Assembly: GCA_017440425.1 (NCBI GenBank)
Contig: JAFSHJ010000310.1
Span: 1-11,667, forward strand
DNA length: 11,667 bases
From: Oscillospiraceae bacterium
Lineage (GTDB): Bacteria; Bacillota; Clostridia; Oscillospirales; Ruminococcaceae
Reading direction: 5' to 3'
The position numbers were made by a program, and so were the translations under genes. Within the stretch, counting starts at the first letter, position 1; each line of letters starts with the position of its first letter. This document shows, piece by piece, positions 1 to 7,223 of this stretch. The notes beneath the pieces are model-generated. The model worked only from the letters and a program-made list of their open reading frames with translations, was not told the DNA's origin and did not search any database.

Positions 1-1
1 C

Positions 2-247
2 GGACTTTCTGTACGACTCAGCGAGAAAGAATACCGAATTCTTGAATATCTTATTGCAAACAGCGGACAGATACTCACCCGTGAACAGCTTGCGGTGAAG
101 ATCTGGGGTTTTGAAAGCGATGCGGAATACAACAACGTGGAAGTTTATATGTCCTTCACCCGCAAAAAGCTGGCCTTTGTGGAGGCAAAAACCGAGATCA
201 AGGCGGTGCGCGGTGTTGGATATGAATTGAGGTGTGACGATGTTTAA
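2..247 (+). CDS. OmpR/PhoB-family response regulator, C-terminal DNA-binding domain (5' end outside window)
   Basis: Only the last 81 residues are present. They read as a winged-helix output domain of the OmpR/PhoB family: the SEKEYRILEYLIANSGQILT helix region, then REQL, a tryptophan in VKIWGF, the recognition-helix stretch NNVEVYMSFTRKKL, and the hallmark C-terminal hairpin AVRGVGYEL. The phospho-acceptor receiver domain lies upstream of the window. The stop codon (245-247) lies inside the next gene, whose ATG is at 240, so the two overlap by 8 bp and are almost certainly translationally coupled. The protein is inferred to be the partner of the adjacent histidine kinase and to bind promoter DNA when phosphorylated. 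Its targets are not visible; the downstream VTC/DUF4956/lipoprotein genes are the obvious guess from position only. Confidence 0.95.
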   Translation, partial: GLSVRLSEKEYRILEYLIANSGQILTREQLAVKIWGFESDAEYNNVEVYMSFTRKKLAFVEAKTEIKAVRGVGYELRCDDV

Positions 248-1487
248 AAAATCCAGAAGAAAAATTGTTTCCTCCATTATGTCCATACTTGCGCTGCTTT
301 GGGTTGGAACCCTTGGCATCATTTATGCATCCAGCTATTTTGAAATGTCCCGCCAGAACGAGCAGATGCTTAAATTTCACGCCGAAACATATATCCTCTC
401 CCAAACATTTGACGAGATGCGCCCTCCCGAAAGACCTATCCCCGGCAACAAACCCGGGTTTGACCACAGCTTTGCCGAATCCCCCATGTTTCAGCTATCC
501 ACCTTTTACACTGTTGCACTCTCCTACGACGGGGAGGTTTTGGAAATAAAAAACGAGCCGCCAACGGTATATACCGATGACGAGCTGACGAAGCTATCTC
601 TGCGCATTATAGACGGCAAACGAATTGGCGGCACCGAAAACAACCTTGTTTTTTACAAAACAGATAAAGACGGCTACAACCTGGTCACTTTTATGGATAA
701 CACCGTTGTAAACCAGCGTGCAATGACTTTGTTCCGCTATACCCTCATTTTTGGAGGTGCAGCGCTGGTTTTGTTCTTCTTCCTCTCGGTTTTCCTTGCC
801 AAAAAGATAGTCGCTCCCCTTGAAGAAAGCTATCACAAACAAAAGCGGTTTATCTCCGATGCCGGTCACGAGCTGAAAACACCCATTTCTGTGGTCAGCG
901 CAAATGCGGAGCTGCTCTCCCGTGAGCTTGGTGACAACCAATGGCTGACAAATATCCAATATGAAAACGAGCGTATGGGTATCCTTGTGGGTCAGCTCCT
1001 TGACCTTGCCCGAACCGAAACCGTTACTCCGCAGATGGAACACATTGATTTCAGCCGTCTTGTTGCGGGCGAGGCTCTCCCTTTTGAAAGTGTTGCATTT
1101 GAAAAAGGACTTGAGCTGAACAGCAACATCACAAACGGAATTGCAGTTGAAGGCAACAGCACGCAGCTTAAACAGATCGTTTCCATTCTGTTGGATAATG
1201 CCATCCGCCACAGCAAAGACGGCGGAGAAATTACACTCTCACTCACCAAAGACCACGGCAATGCCAGACTTTCGGTAGTCAATAAAGGTGATGAGATTCC
1301 AAAAGAGCACCGCGAGCAGCTTTTTGAACGGTTTTACCGTGCTGATCCTGCCCGCAGCAGCGATGACAACCATTACGGTTTGGGGCTTGCCATTGCAAAA
1401 TCAATTACCCTTGCTCACAAAGGCAGCATTGAGCTGAACTGCCGAGACGGACTTGTGGAGTTTAGGGTGCAGCTTCCCTCTTTATAA
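240..1487 (+). CDS. Sensor histidine kinase, two-pass membrane protein without a recognisable HAMP domain
   Basis: A 415-residue membrane sensor kinase. Transmembrane segment 1 is at about residues 11-33 and segment 2 at about 165-187, enclosing an extracytoplasmic sensor region of about 130 residues. The phospho-accepting histidine is H210 in GHELKTPI (H box). The ATPase domain has an N box with N320 in LLDNAIRHS, an F box LFERFYRAD near 361-369 and a G2 box GLGLAIAKS near 380. The G1 box is degenerate: NKGDEIP (348-354) replaces the usual DxGxG. Only about 22 residues separate segment 2 from H210, so there is no room for a normal HAMP linker. The start was set at ATG 240 because GAGG at 229-232 sits 7 nt before it; the in-frame GTG at 234 lies only 1 nt from that site. 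It overlaps the regulator gene by 8 bp. The stimulus is unknown. Confidence 0.95.
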   Translation: MFKKSRRKIVSSIMSILALLWVGTLGIIYASSYFEMSRQNEQMLKFHAETYILSQTFDEMRPPERPIPGNKPGFDHSFAESPMFQLSTFYTVALSYDGEVLEIKNEPPTVYTDDELTKLSLRIIDGKRIGGTENNLVFYKTDKDGYNLVTFMDNTVVNQRAMTLFRYTLIFGGAALVLFFFLSVFLAKKIVAPLEESYHKQKRFISDAGHELKTPISVVSANAELLSRELGDNQWLTNIQYENERMGILVGQLLDLARTETVTPQMEHIDFSRLVAGEALPFESVAFEKGLELNSNITNGIAVEGNSTQLKQIVSILLDNAIRHSKDGGEITLSLTKDHGNARLSVVNKGDEIPKEHREQLFERFYRADPARSSDDNHYGLGLAIAKSITLAHKGSIELNCRDGLVEFRVQLPSL

Positions 1488-1510
1488 CATTTTCAATAAA
1501 ACTTCAATCT

Positions 1511-1553
1511 TTCTCCTGTATAATGATCTCATCATTATGCAGGAGGATTTTTT
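1511..1553 (+). promoter_or_regulatory. Hairpin containing the VTC-gene ribosome site, with an embedded -10 box and a trailing T-run
   Basis: The 17-nt arms 1511-1527 and 1531-1547 can pair along their full length (15 Watson-Crick pairs and two G-U pairs) around a CTC loop. The descending arm contains the whole AGGAGG ribosome site (1541-1546) of the gene starting at ATG 1554, so in a transcript coming from the kinase gene that site would be buried. Six T's (1548-1553) follow the stem directly, which is the layout of an intrinsic terminator. The ascending arm contains a perfect TATAAT (1519-1524); a transcript starting about 7 nt downstream would begin near 1531, inside the hairpin, and would carry a free ribosome site. 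No good -35 box was found at 16-18 bp spacing. Which of these functions is real is inference. Confidence 0.7.
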
Positions 1554-2297
1554 ATGGCATTTCAAACCATATTCAAAAGATATGAATTGAAATATATGCT
1601 GACACACGGACAAAAAGAAAAATTACTCACTTTGATGAAGCCGCATATGCACCCCGATGAATACGGCAAAACCACCATCCGCAACCTTTACTACGACACC
1701 GATACCTATCTCCTTATCCGTCGCTCCATTGAAAAAACAAACTACAAAGAGAAGCTGCGCATACGCAGCTACAGTCGGGCATCTGCCGACAGCACCGTTT
1801 TTGCCGAGCTTAAAAAGAAATATAACAATGTGGTGTACAAACGTCGGCTCTCCCTCCCAAATCAAGAGGCTATGGAGTGGCTTTCCGGCGAAAAAAGCCT
1901 TGCCAAACACACCCAGATTTCCAACGAGATCGACTATTTTCTCCGTTTTTACGGCACTCTTCATCCAACTGTCTTTCTCTCCTATGATCGGGAGGCATAT
2001 TATTCCAACGATGACACCGATTTTCGCGTGACCTTTGATGACAACATTCTTTGCAGACAGACCGATCTCTCTCTTGAATCGGAGGCATACGGCACCCCTA
2101 TCCTCCCTGAAAACAAAGTGCTTATGGAGCTTAAATGCAGCGGCGGCATCCCAATTTGGATGACGGACATCTTATCAAGAGAAAAGCTGTATAAAACATC
2201 CTTTTCAAAATACGGAACGGCTTACAGAACGCTGATTTTTCCGCAAACCAATAAAATAAACTCATATAATATGCTGGAGGTAACCGCAAATGCTTGA
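1554..2297 (+). CDS. VTC-domain protein, probable polyphosphate polymerase
   Basis: A 247-residue soluble protein of the VTC domain family (triphosphate tunnel fold), which in yeast Vtc4 makes polyphosphate from ATP in a basic tunnel. The tunnel residues appear intact: KRYELKY (8-14), YYDT (46-49), KLRIRSY with R69 and R71, FAELKKK with E85 and K87-K89, YKRR (95-98), R146 in SYDREAY, R158 in FRVTF, MELK with E192 and K194, and the terminal SFSKYG with K219. It has no SPX domain and no membrane segment, so it is expected in the cytoplasm. The start is supported by AGGAGG at 1541-1546, 7 nt upstream. The end overlaps the DUF4956 gene by 8 bp, pointing to coupled translation and a shared job at the membrane. 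The family assignment is strong; the exact polymer made is inferred. Confidence 0.93.
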   Translation: MAFQTIFKRYELKYMLTHGQKEKLLTLMKPHMHPDEYGKTTIRNLYYDTDTYLLIRRSIEKTNYKEKLRIRSYSRASADSTVFAELKKKYNNVVYKRRLSLPNQEAMEWLSGEKSLAKHTQISNEIDYFLRFYGTLHPTVFLSYDREAYYSNDDTDFRVTFDDNILCRQTDLSLESEAYGTPILPENKVLMELKCSGGIPIWMTDILSREKLYKTSFSKYGTAYRTLIFPQTNKINSYNMLEVTANA

Positions 2298-2985
2298 AAC
2301 TTTGTTCAAAGGATTATTCGATACAGACCTGACAACGGTAATCAGCGTGACTGATTTTATCATCTGTCTCGCTGTCTCTCTTTTCATCGGTGTTTTAATG
2401 GCGCTTGCCTATATCTACCGCACCCATTATACCAAAAGCTTTGTTGTAACCCTTATGCTCCTGCCGGCTGTTGTCTGCGTTGTAATTATGATGGTCAACG
2501 GCAACGTGGGCACCGGTGTCGCCGTTGCAGGTGCATTCAGCCTTGTCCGCTTCCGCTCTGTCCCCGGCACCGCAAAAGAGATATGCACCTTGTTCCTCGC
2601 AATGGGCGCAGGACTTATTGCAGGCATGGGATACCTTGGTTTCGCGGTTTTGTTCACGCTGATAATGTGCCTGATGTTCCTTCTCTATAACCGTTTGGAT
2701 CTGGGCGCAAAAAAGAACTCCGAATCTTTCAAGACACTCACTATTACCATCCCCGAGGATTTGGACTACACGGGAATTTTCGACGATATCTTCTCCGAAT
2801 TCACCCTTTCACACGATCTTATCCGAGTTAAGACCACCAATATGGGAAGTATGTTTAAGCTCACATATAACGTTCTGCTCCGCGATATCACCCGTGAAAA
2901 AGAGATGATCGACAAGCTTCGCTGCAGAAACGGAAACCTTGAAATTGCGGTTTCCAAGCAGGAAACCGTCAACTCTGAATTGTAA
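2290..2985 (+). CDS. DUF4956-family membrane protein
   Basis: A 231-residue protein that matches the DUF4956 family in pattern: about four membrane segments (roughly 22-43, 50-70, 98-114 and 115-134) and, between the second and third, the conserved glycine and arginine stretch GAFSLVRFRSVPGTAKEI (81-98). The C-terminal ~90 residues are soluble, with alternating strands and helices, and probably lie in the cytoplasm. The ATG at 2290 is preceded by GGAGG at 2276-2280, 9 nt away, and lies inside the end of the VTC gene. DUF4956 genes are commonly found beside VTC-domain genes, so a role as membrane partner, anchor or exporter for the VTC product is plausible, but no activity has been read from the sequence. 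Nothing is truncated or odd. Confidence 0.92.
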   Translation: MLETLFKGLFDTDLTTVISVTDFIICLAVSLFIGVLMALAYIYRTHYTKSFVVTLMLLPAVVCVVIMMVNGNVGTGVAVAGAFSLVRFRSVPGTAKEICTLFLAMGAGLIAGMGYLGFAVLFTLIMCLMFLLYNRLDLGAKKNSESFKTLTITIPEDLDYTGIFDDIFSEFTLSHDLIRVKTTNMGSMFKLTYNVLLRDITREKEMIDKLRCRNGNLEIAVSKQETVNSEL

Positions 2986-2997
2986 TTGGAGGTCTCT

Positions 2998-4848
2998 ATG
3001 AAAAAAACATTATCCCTCTTGCTGATTTTCACTCTGCTGCTTGGCCTGTTAGCTGCCTGCACACCCGAAGAACAGCAGGAAAGTACGCATTTAAACGACA
3101 ACTCAGCATCCAACGACACGGATACTACTGCTGATGAAAGCAATGACGCTGCTCCTCCCGTAGACGTAAATTTCTCCCAAACGGATGAAGCTATGTTCAC
3201 TGAGCGTGACGGTAATGCAGAATATGACGAAAGCTCTGCCGTGATAATAAACCTGAATGGAAATTCCGCGTCTGCCACCTCCGACAGCGTTAAGATATCC
3301 GCATCCGCCGTGACGCTCACCGAAGAAGCGACCTATATTATATCAGGCGAGCTAAACGACGGTATGATCATTGTAAACGCTCCCGATACCGCAAAGCTGC
3401 AGCTTGTTTTAAACGGTGTGAATATCACAAGCAAAACCTCTGCCGCACTTTATGTTTTGGAGGCGGACAAAGTGTTTGTAACTCTTGCCGAATCCGCCGA
3501 CAACACTCTTGCAAATGGCGGCAGCTTTTCCGCCATTGATGACAACAACATTGATGCGGCGCTCTTTTCAAAGCAGGATCTCACCCTTAACGGACATGGC
3601 TCTTTGACAGTCACCTCCCCTGCAGGACACGGCATTGTCTGCAAGGATGATCTTGTTATTGCCGGCGGAAACTATGTGATAAACTCTGCTTTCCACGGTG
3701 TAGATGCCAACGATAGTGTGAGAATTGCCAATACCACACTCAACATTGATGCCGGAAAGGATGCTATTCACGCAGAAAATTCCGACGATGCCGCCAAAGG
3801 CTTTGTGTATATCTCAAGCGGTGATATTAACGCAGAAGCTGAAGGAGACTGCATTTCTGCGAGCTCCTACCTACAGATAGAAGGTGGAAATATAAACCTG
3901 CTTGCAGGCGGAGGAAGCGAAAACGGCACAAAGGAACATTCTGATTCCTTTGGTGGATTTATGGGCGGCGGTGGCAGACCCGGAGATTTCCGCAAGCAAA
4001 ACACACAAACTACCACATCCGAAGAAGACAGCACAAGCATGAAGGGGTTGAAATCCGCAAACATTCTGCTTATCTCCGACGGAAACATCACGATAAATTC
4101 CGCTGACGATGCTCTCCATGCGGATGTTTCACTCGTCATTAACGGCGGAAACTTTACCCTTGCTTCCGGTGATGACGCCATCCATGCAGAAGATACGCTG
4201 ACTATTACGGCAGGCAGTATCGATATTTCCGAGAGCTACGAAGGTCTTGAGGCATTGCACATTGATATTCAGGGTGGAGAAATTTGCCTTGTTGCAAGTG
4301 ACGACGGACTAAATGCGGCAGGCGGCACAGATGCAAGCGGAACTACCGGTGGCCGCGACGGAATGTTTGCAGGCGGAAAACCCGGAGGCATGGGCAACCC
4401 GGGTGGGATGTCTGCCAACTCCAACGGCAGCATTAAAATTTCCGGCGGAACGCTTTACATCAAATCCTCCGGTGACGGTATGGATGCCAACGGCACTTTG
4501 GAAATTTCCGGCGGTCATATAACCGTTATCGGCCCCACTCAAGGCGACACAGCCACACTTGACTATGACAAAACCGCCGTCATAACCGGTGGCACATTTA
4601 TCGGCACGGGGTCCACCATGATGGCGCAAACCTTCAGCGATTCCTCTCAGGGTGTTATCGCAATAAGAGCCAACAACCAAGCCGCAGGAACCGAAATCAT
4701 CCTGAAAGATACAAAGGGCAACACCCTCATCTCACACACTCCCGAGCTTGACTTTGCCGTGGTCATCCTTTCCTCCCCCGAAATCATCAAGGGAGAAACC
4801 TACTCACTCTCAATAGGTTCTGCATCTGCCGAATTTGAAGCAAGATAA
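2998..4848 (+). CDS. DUF4353-type carbohydrate-binding-domain lipoprotein with beta-helix repeats
   Basis: A 616-residue secreted lipoprotein. The N-terminus is a classic signal with lipobox LLAAC, placing the lipidated cysteine at C21, followed by a Ser/Thr/Asp-rich linker to about residue 75. The rest is a long series of short strand-and-turn units with recurring turn motifs such as GKDAIHAEN, ADDALHAD, GDDAIHAED, SDDGLNAA and GDGMDANG, as expected for a right-handed beta-helix of the DUF4353 'carbohydrate-binding domain' type. Two glycine/methionine-rich inserts interrupt the repeats at about 316-331 and 442-477. ATG 2998 was chosen because TTGGAGG (2986-2992) lies 5 nt before it; an in-frame TTG at 2986 overlaps that site. 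The gene starts 12 bp after the DUF4956 stop, making it the last gene of the unit. The ligand is unknown; acting on the outer face of the membrane is inferred. Confidence 0.88.
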   Translation: MKKTLSLLLIFTLLLGLLAACTPEEQQESTHLNDNSASNDTDTTADESNDAAPPVDVNFSQTDEAMFTERDGNAEYDESSAVIINLNGNSASATSDSVKISASAVTLTEEATYIISGELNDGMIIVNAPDTAKLQLVLNGVNITSKTSAALYVLEADKVFVTLAESADNTLANGGSFSAIDDNNIDAALFSKQDLTLNGHGSLTVTSPAGHGIVCKDDLVIAGGNYVINSAFHGVDANDSVRIANTTLNIDAGKDAIHAENSDDAAKGFVYISSGDINAEAEGDCISASSYLQIEGGNINLLAGGGSENGTKEHSDSFGGFMGGGGRPGDFRKQNTQTTTSEEDSTSMKGLKSANILLISDGNITINSADDALHADVSLVINGGNFTLASGDDAIHAEDTLTITAGSIDISESYEGLEALHIDIQGGEICLVASDDGLNAAGGTDASGTTGGRDGMFAGGKPGGMGNPGGMSANSNGSIKISGGTLYIKSSGDGMDANGTLEISGGHITVIGPTQGDTATLDYDKTAVITGGTFIGTGSTMMAQTFSDSSQGVIAIRANNQAAGTEIILKDTKGNTLISHTPELDFAVVILSSPEIIKGETYSLSIGSASAEFEAR

Positions 4849-4933
4849 CTTCCTCTCTATACTTTAATAAAACCAAAGCCGCTGACTTTCCCTATGCCAT
4901 AAGCCTCCCAAATGCCATTTATGCAGTAGCTTA

Positions 4934-4962
4934 TTGAATAATTAGCCTAAACGTGATATAAT
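4934..4962 (+). promoter_or_regulatory. Strong vegetative promoter for the glycerol-1-phosphate dehydrogenase gene
   Basis: TTGAAT (4934-4939), a 17-bp spacer and a perfect TATAAT (4957-4962) with an extended -10 TG at 4954-4955. The predicted start is near 4969, giving a short leader of about 23 nt before ATG 4992. This separates the gene from the upstream lipoprotein gene, after which no convincing terminator was seen (4849-4933 holds nothing else recognisable). Confidence 0.8.
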
Positions 4963-4991
4963 TATAAAAAATCTTTGAAAGCGTGATAACA

Positions 4992-6308
4992 ATGGCTATA
5001 AATAAAATGCATGCTATGAACGGGGTGCTGTGCTCCTGCGGAAAGGTGCACAGCTTCAGCGCCGACATTTTAACCGGCAAAGGTGTTTTGAACAGACTTC
5101 CCTCCTGCATCGAAAAGCTTGGTGCTGCAAAAGCATTTGTTCTTTCCGATAAAAACACCTATGCAGCGGCAGGTACAGCCGTCTGCGATGTTTTAGAAAA
5201 TGCTTCCGTTCCATACACATCCTACAGCTTTCCCGACGATACCGTTGAACCCGATGAAAAAAGCGTTGGTGCTGCATTTATGCACTACGACACCAAGTGC
5301 GACGTCATCATCGGTGTGGGTTCTGGTGTTATAAATGATATTTCAAAAATTGTGAGCAACATCACCGGCAAACCCTATATTATTGTGGGTACGGCTCCTT
5401 CCATGGACGGATATGCCTCTGCCACCTCTTCCATGACACGGGACGGTCTCAAAGTTTCGCTTCCCTCCCGCAGCGCCGACGTCATTATTGCCGATGCTGA
5501 TATTCTCTGCAATGCCCCGATGCATATGATGAAATCCGGACTCGGCGATATGCTTGCAAAATATGTAAGCATCTGCGAGTGGCGCATATCTCATTTGATA
5601 AACGGTGAATATTACTGTGAAGAGGTTGCTTCGCTCATCCGCAGCGCTTTGGCTCGCTGTGTGGAAAACTGGCAGGGACTTCTCAACCGCGATGAGACGG
5701 CTGTTATGGCTGTGTTTGAAGGTCTTGTCATCGGTGGTGTTGCAATGAACTACGCCGGTCTCTCCCGTCCTGCTTCCGGCTGCGAACACTACATTTCACA
5801 TATAATCGATATGCGTGCCGTTGAATTTGGCACTCCTATGGATCTTCACGGAATCCAATGCGCCATCGGCACACTTATTGCTGCTCGTCTTTACGAAAAG
5901 CTTAAATCCATTACCCCTGACCGCGAAAAGGCGCTGGCATATGCTGAAAAGTTCGATTTTGCGGCCTGGTCCGAACAACTTCGCAAACTTTTGGGTAAGG
6001 GCGCTGAGGCAATGATCGCTCAAGAAGCTAAAGAACGCAAATACGATATTGAGCTCCACAAAGCCCGCCTCGAGGTCATTCTTTCCAACTGGGAAGAAAT
6101 TTTGAAGATCATTGACGAAGAGCTTCCCTCTTCCGCCGAGTTTGAATCGCTGCTTACCGCCATTGATGCACCGCGCTCACTCGCCGATATCGGCATTGAT
6201 GAAGCTCTTCTTCCCTCCTTCTTTGCTGCCACCAAGGATATCCGCGACAAATACGTTCTCTCCCGTTTGGCTTGGGATCTTGGTGTTCTGGATGAACTCT
6301 TAAGCTAA
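4992..6308 (+). CDS. egsA: sn-glycerol-1-phosphate dehydrogenase (AraM/EgsA family)
   Basis: A 438-residue cytoplasmic enzyme of the iron-containing alcohol dehydrogenase superfamily, G1PDH branch. The family reduces dihydroxyacetone phosphate with NAD(P)H to sn-glycerol-1-phosphate, the archaeal-type enantiomer. Visible signatures are the nucleotide-binding GVGSGVINDISK (108-119), the PSMDGYAS motif, and metal ligands in the expected order: D186 in SGLGDMLAKY, H266 in GCEHYISH and H286 in DLHGIQ. B. subtilis AraM uses nickel; the metal here is not readable. The protein carries an N-terminal CSCGKVH motif and is somewhat longer than AraM. ATG 4992 is favoured with a weak GAAAG at 4977-4981; GTG 4983 and ATG 5007 or 5016 are possible alternatives. 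The gene has its own promoter and terminator and no visible lipid-synthesis partner such as PcrB. Confidence 0.9.
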   Translation: MAINKMHAMNGVLCSCGKVHSFSADILTGKGVLNRLPSCIEKLGAAKAFVLSDKNTYAAAGTAVCDVLENASVPYTSYSFPDDTVEPDEKSVGAAFMHYDTKCDVIIGVGSGVINDISKIVSNITGKPYIIVGTAPSMDGYASATSSMTRDGLKVSLPSRSADVIIADADILCNAPMHMMKSGLGDMLAKYVSICEWRISHLINGEYYCEEVASLIRSALARCVENWQGLLNRDETAVMAVFEGLVIGGVAMNYAGLSRPASGCEHYISHIIDMRAVEFGTPMDLHGIQCAIGTLIAARLYEKLKSITPDREKALAYAEKFDFAAWSEQLRKLLGKGAEAMIAQEAKERKYDIELHKARLEVILSNWEEILKIIDEELPSSAEFESLLTAIDAPRSLADIGIDEALLPSFFAATKDIRDKYVLSRLAWDLGVLDELLS

Positions 6309-6330
6309 CAAAAGATTTTTCCCAAACAAA

Positions 6331-6368
6331 AACTACCGGGGCAGATTCTGCCTCGGTAGTTGATTTTT
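6331..6368. terminator. Bidirectional intrinsic terminator between convergent genes
   Basis: A 14-bp stem (6331-6344 with 6348-6361, one G-U pair, ATT loop). On the + strand it is followed by GA and five T's (6364-6368), ending the glycerol-1-phosphate dehydrogenase transcript. On the minus strand the stem is followed by a T-rich run (complement of 6324-6331), ending the metallopeptidase transcript, whose stop is at 6380. Confidence 0.9.
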
Positions 6369-6379
6369 CGCTTTATTTA

Positions 6380-7066
6380 CTATCTTCTTCTGTCGCTTCT
6401 GCGGGCAATGAGCACCAAACGCAGCAGCTGCAAAATTGCGGAGAATACCGCTGCCACATATGTGAGTGCCGCTGCTTTAAGCATTTTCTTGGCACCGTCC
6501 AGTTCTTCGCCTTCCAGAATATCTCTTCCGTCCAATATTCTTATCGCTCTGCGGGATGCATTGAACTCGACCGGCAGGGTTATCAGCTGGAAAAGCACCA
6601 CAAAGGAAAACAGCAGAACACCTATCTGCGCTATTTCGGCATAACCGAGGATTATTCCTATGAGAATTACCGGCCAAGACAGCTTGGAGCCGATGTTTGC
6701 AATGGGCACGGAGAGAGAGCGCAGTTTAAGCGGGAAATAGCCTTGTGCGTGCTGGATGGCGTGTCCGCATTCGTGGGCTGCCACTCCCAATGCAGCCACC
6801 GATGTGGAATTATAAACGCTGTCGGAAAGGCGCAGTACCTTATCGTTTGGCGAATAGTGGTCGGAAAGGCTGCCCTTGGTGCGCTCGATGCGAACGTCAA
6901 AAATTCCCGCACTTCGCAAAATTTCGGCTGCAGCCTCCTGACCCGTCATACGTTTTGAGTTGCTGTATCTACTGAATTTGTTAAATGTGTGGTTAACATT
7001 CCAGGATGCGATGGCGCAAATTATTGCACCGATTATAACCAAAATATAAGTTTCGTCCCAATACAC
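6380..7066 (-). CDS. yugP: YugP-family membrane zinc metallopeptidase
   Basis: A 228-residue integral membrane protein that matches the YugP (Zn_peptidase_2) family in length and layout. Membrane segments lie at about 7-25, 119-141, 145-164 and near 190-215. The HExxH zinc site is HECGH (98-102) inside VAAHECGHAIQH, and E167 in LPVEFNASRRA is the likely third ligand. The N-terminal soluble part contains GIFDVRIER and LSDHYSPNDKVLRLS, typical of the family. The product is a putative membrane-embedded protease; its substrate is not known. The start is GTG 7066 (minus strand), supported by AAGGAG about 8 nt upstream and by the predicted promoter. It converges on the dehydrogenase gene and shares its terminator. 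The C-terminus is short and arginine-rich (ARRSDRRR). Confidence 0.93.
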   Translation of the reverse strand: MYWDETYILVIIGAIICAIASWNVNHTFNKFSRYSNSKRMTGQEAAAEILRSAGIFDVRIERTKGSLSDHYSPNDKVLRLSDSVYNSTSVAALGVAAHECGHAIQHAQGYFPLKLRSLSVPIANIGSKLSWPVILIGIILGYAEIAQIGVLLFSFVVLFQLITLPVEFNASRRAIRILDGRDILEGEELDGAKKMLKAAALTYVAAVFSAILQLLRLVLIARRSDRRR

Positions 7067-7115
7067 GTTATTTTCTCCTTGATCAGCATACTTTATATGA
7101 TTCCTATTTTATATT

Positions 7116-7144
7116 ATCATATTATATTATTTTTGAAATATCAA
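7116..7144 (-). promoter_or_regulatory. Promoter for the YugP-type metallopeptidase gene
   Basis: Read on the minus strand: TTGATA (7144-7139), a 17-bp spacer and TATGAT (7121-7116). The surroundings are very AT-rich, so nearby alternatives such as an overlapping TATAAT at closer spacing exist. It lies between the terminator of the upstream minus-strand operon and the gene, so the gene probably forms its own transcript. Confidence 0.65.
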
Positions 7145-7174
7145 GACAGAATTTTTAAAAAGTGTTTGAAATGC

Positions 7175-7207
7175 AAAAACTGTCCGACTTTTGGGCGGAC
7201 AGTTTTT
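7175..7207 (-). terminator. Intrinsic terminator of the SPFH operon
   Basis: A perfect 12-bp inverted repeat: AAAAACTGTCCG at 7175-7186 and its complement at 7196-7207, with a 9-nt loop. It lies 16 bp past the stop of the minus-strand membrane-protein gene at 7224. On the minus strand the stem ends in five T's. The symmetrical A and T ends would also let it stop + strand transcription. Confidence 0.88.
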
Positions 7208-7223
7208 ATTCAGCTCTGTTTTA

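Noticed and set aside
594..1211. A 205-codon minus-strand frame inside the histidine kinase gene.
   Set aside because: It lies opposite the kinase catalytic motifs and has no ribosome site or recognisable domain.
3250..4848. Repeated DNA segments in the lipoprotein gene as tandem repeats or CRISPR-like array.
   Set aside because: The repetition is at protein level (beta-helix turns) with diverged DNA; there are no identical repeats with regular spacers.
4849..4933. Possible terminator after the lipoprotein gene.
   Set aside because: Only weak 5-bp pairing (CATAA with TTATG) and no T-run after it; not enough to call.
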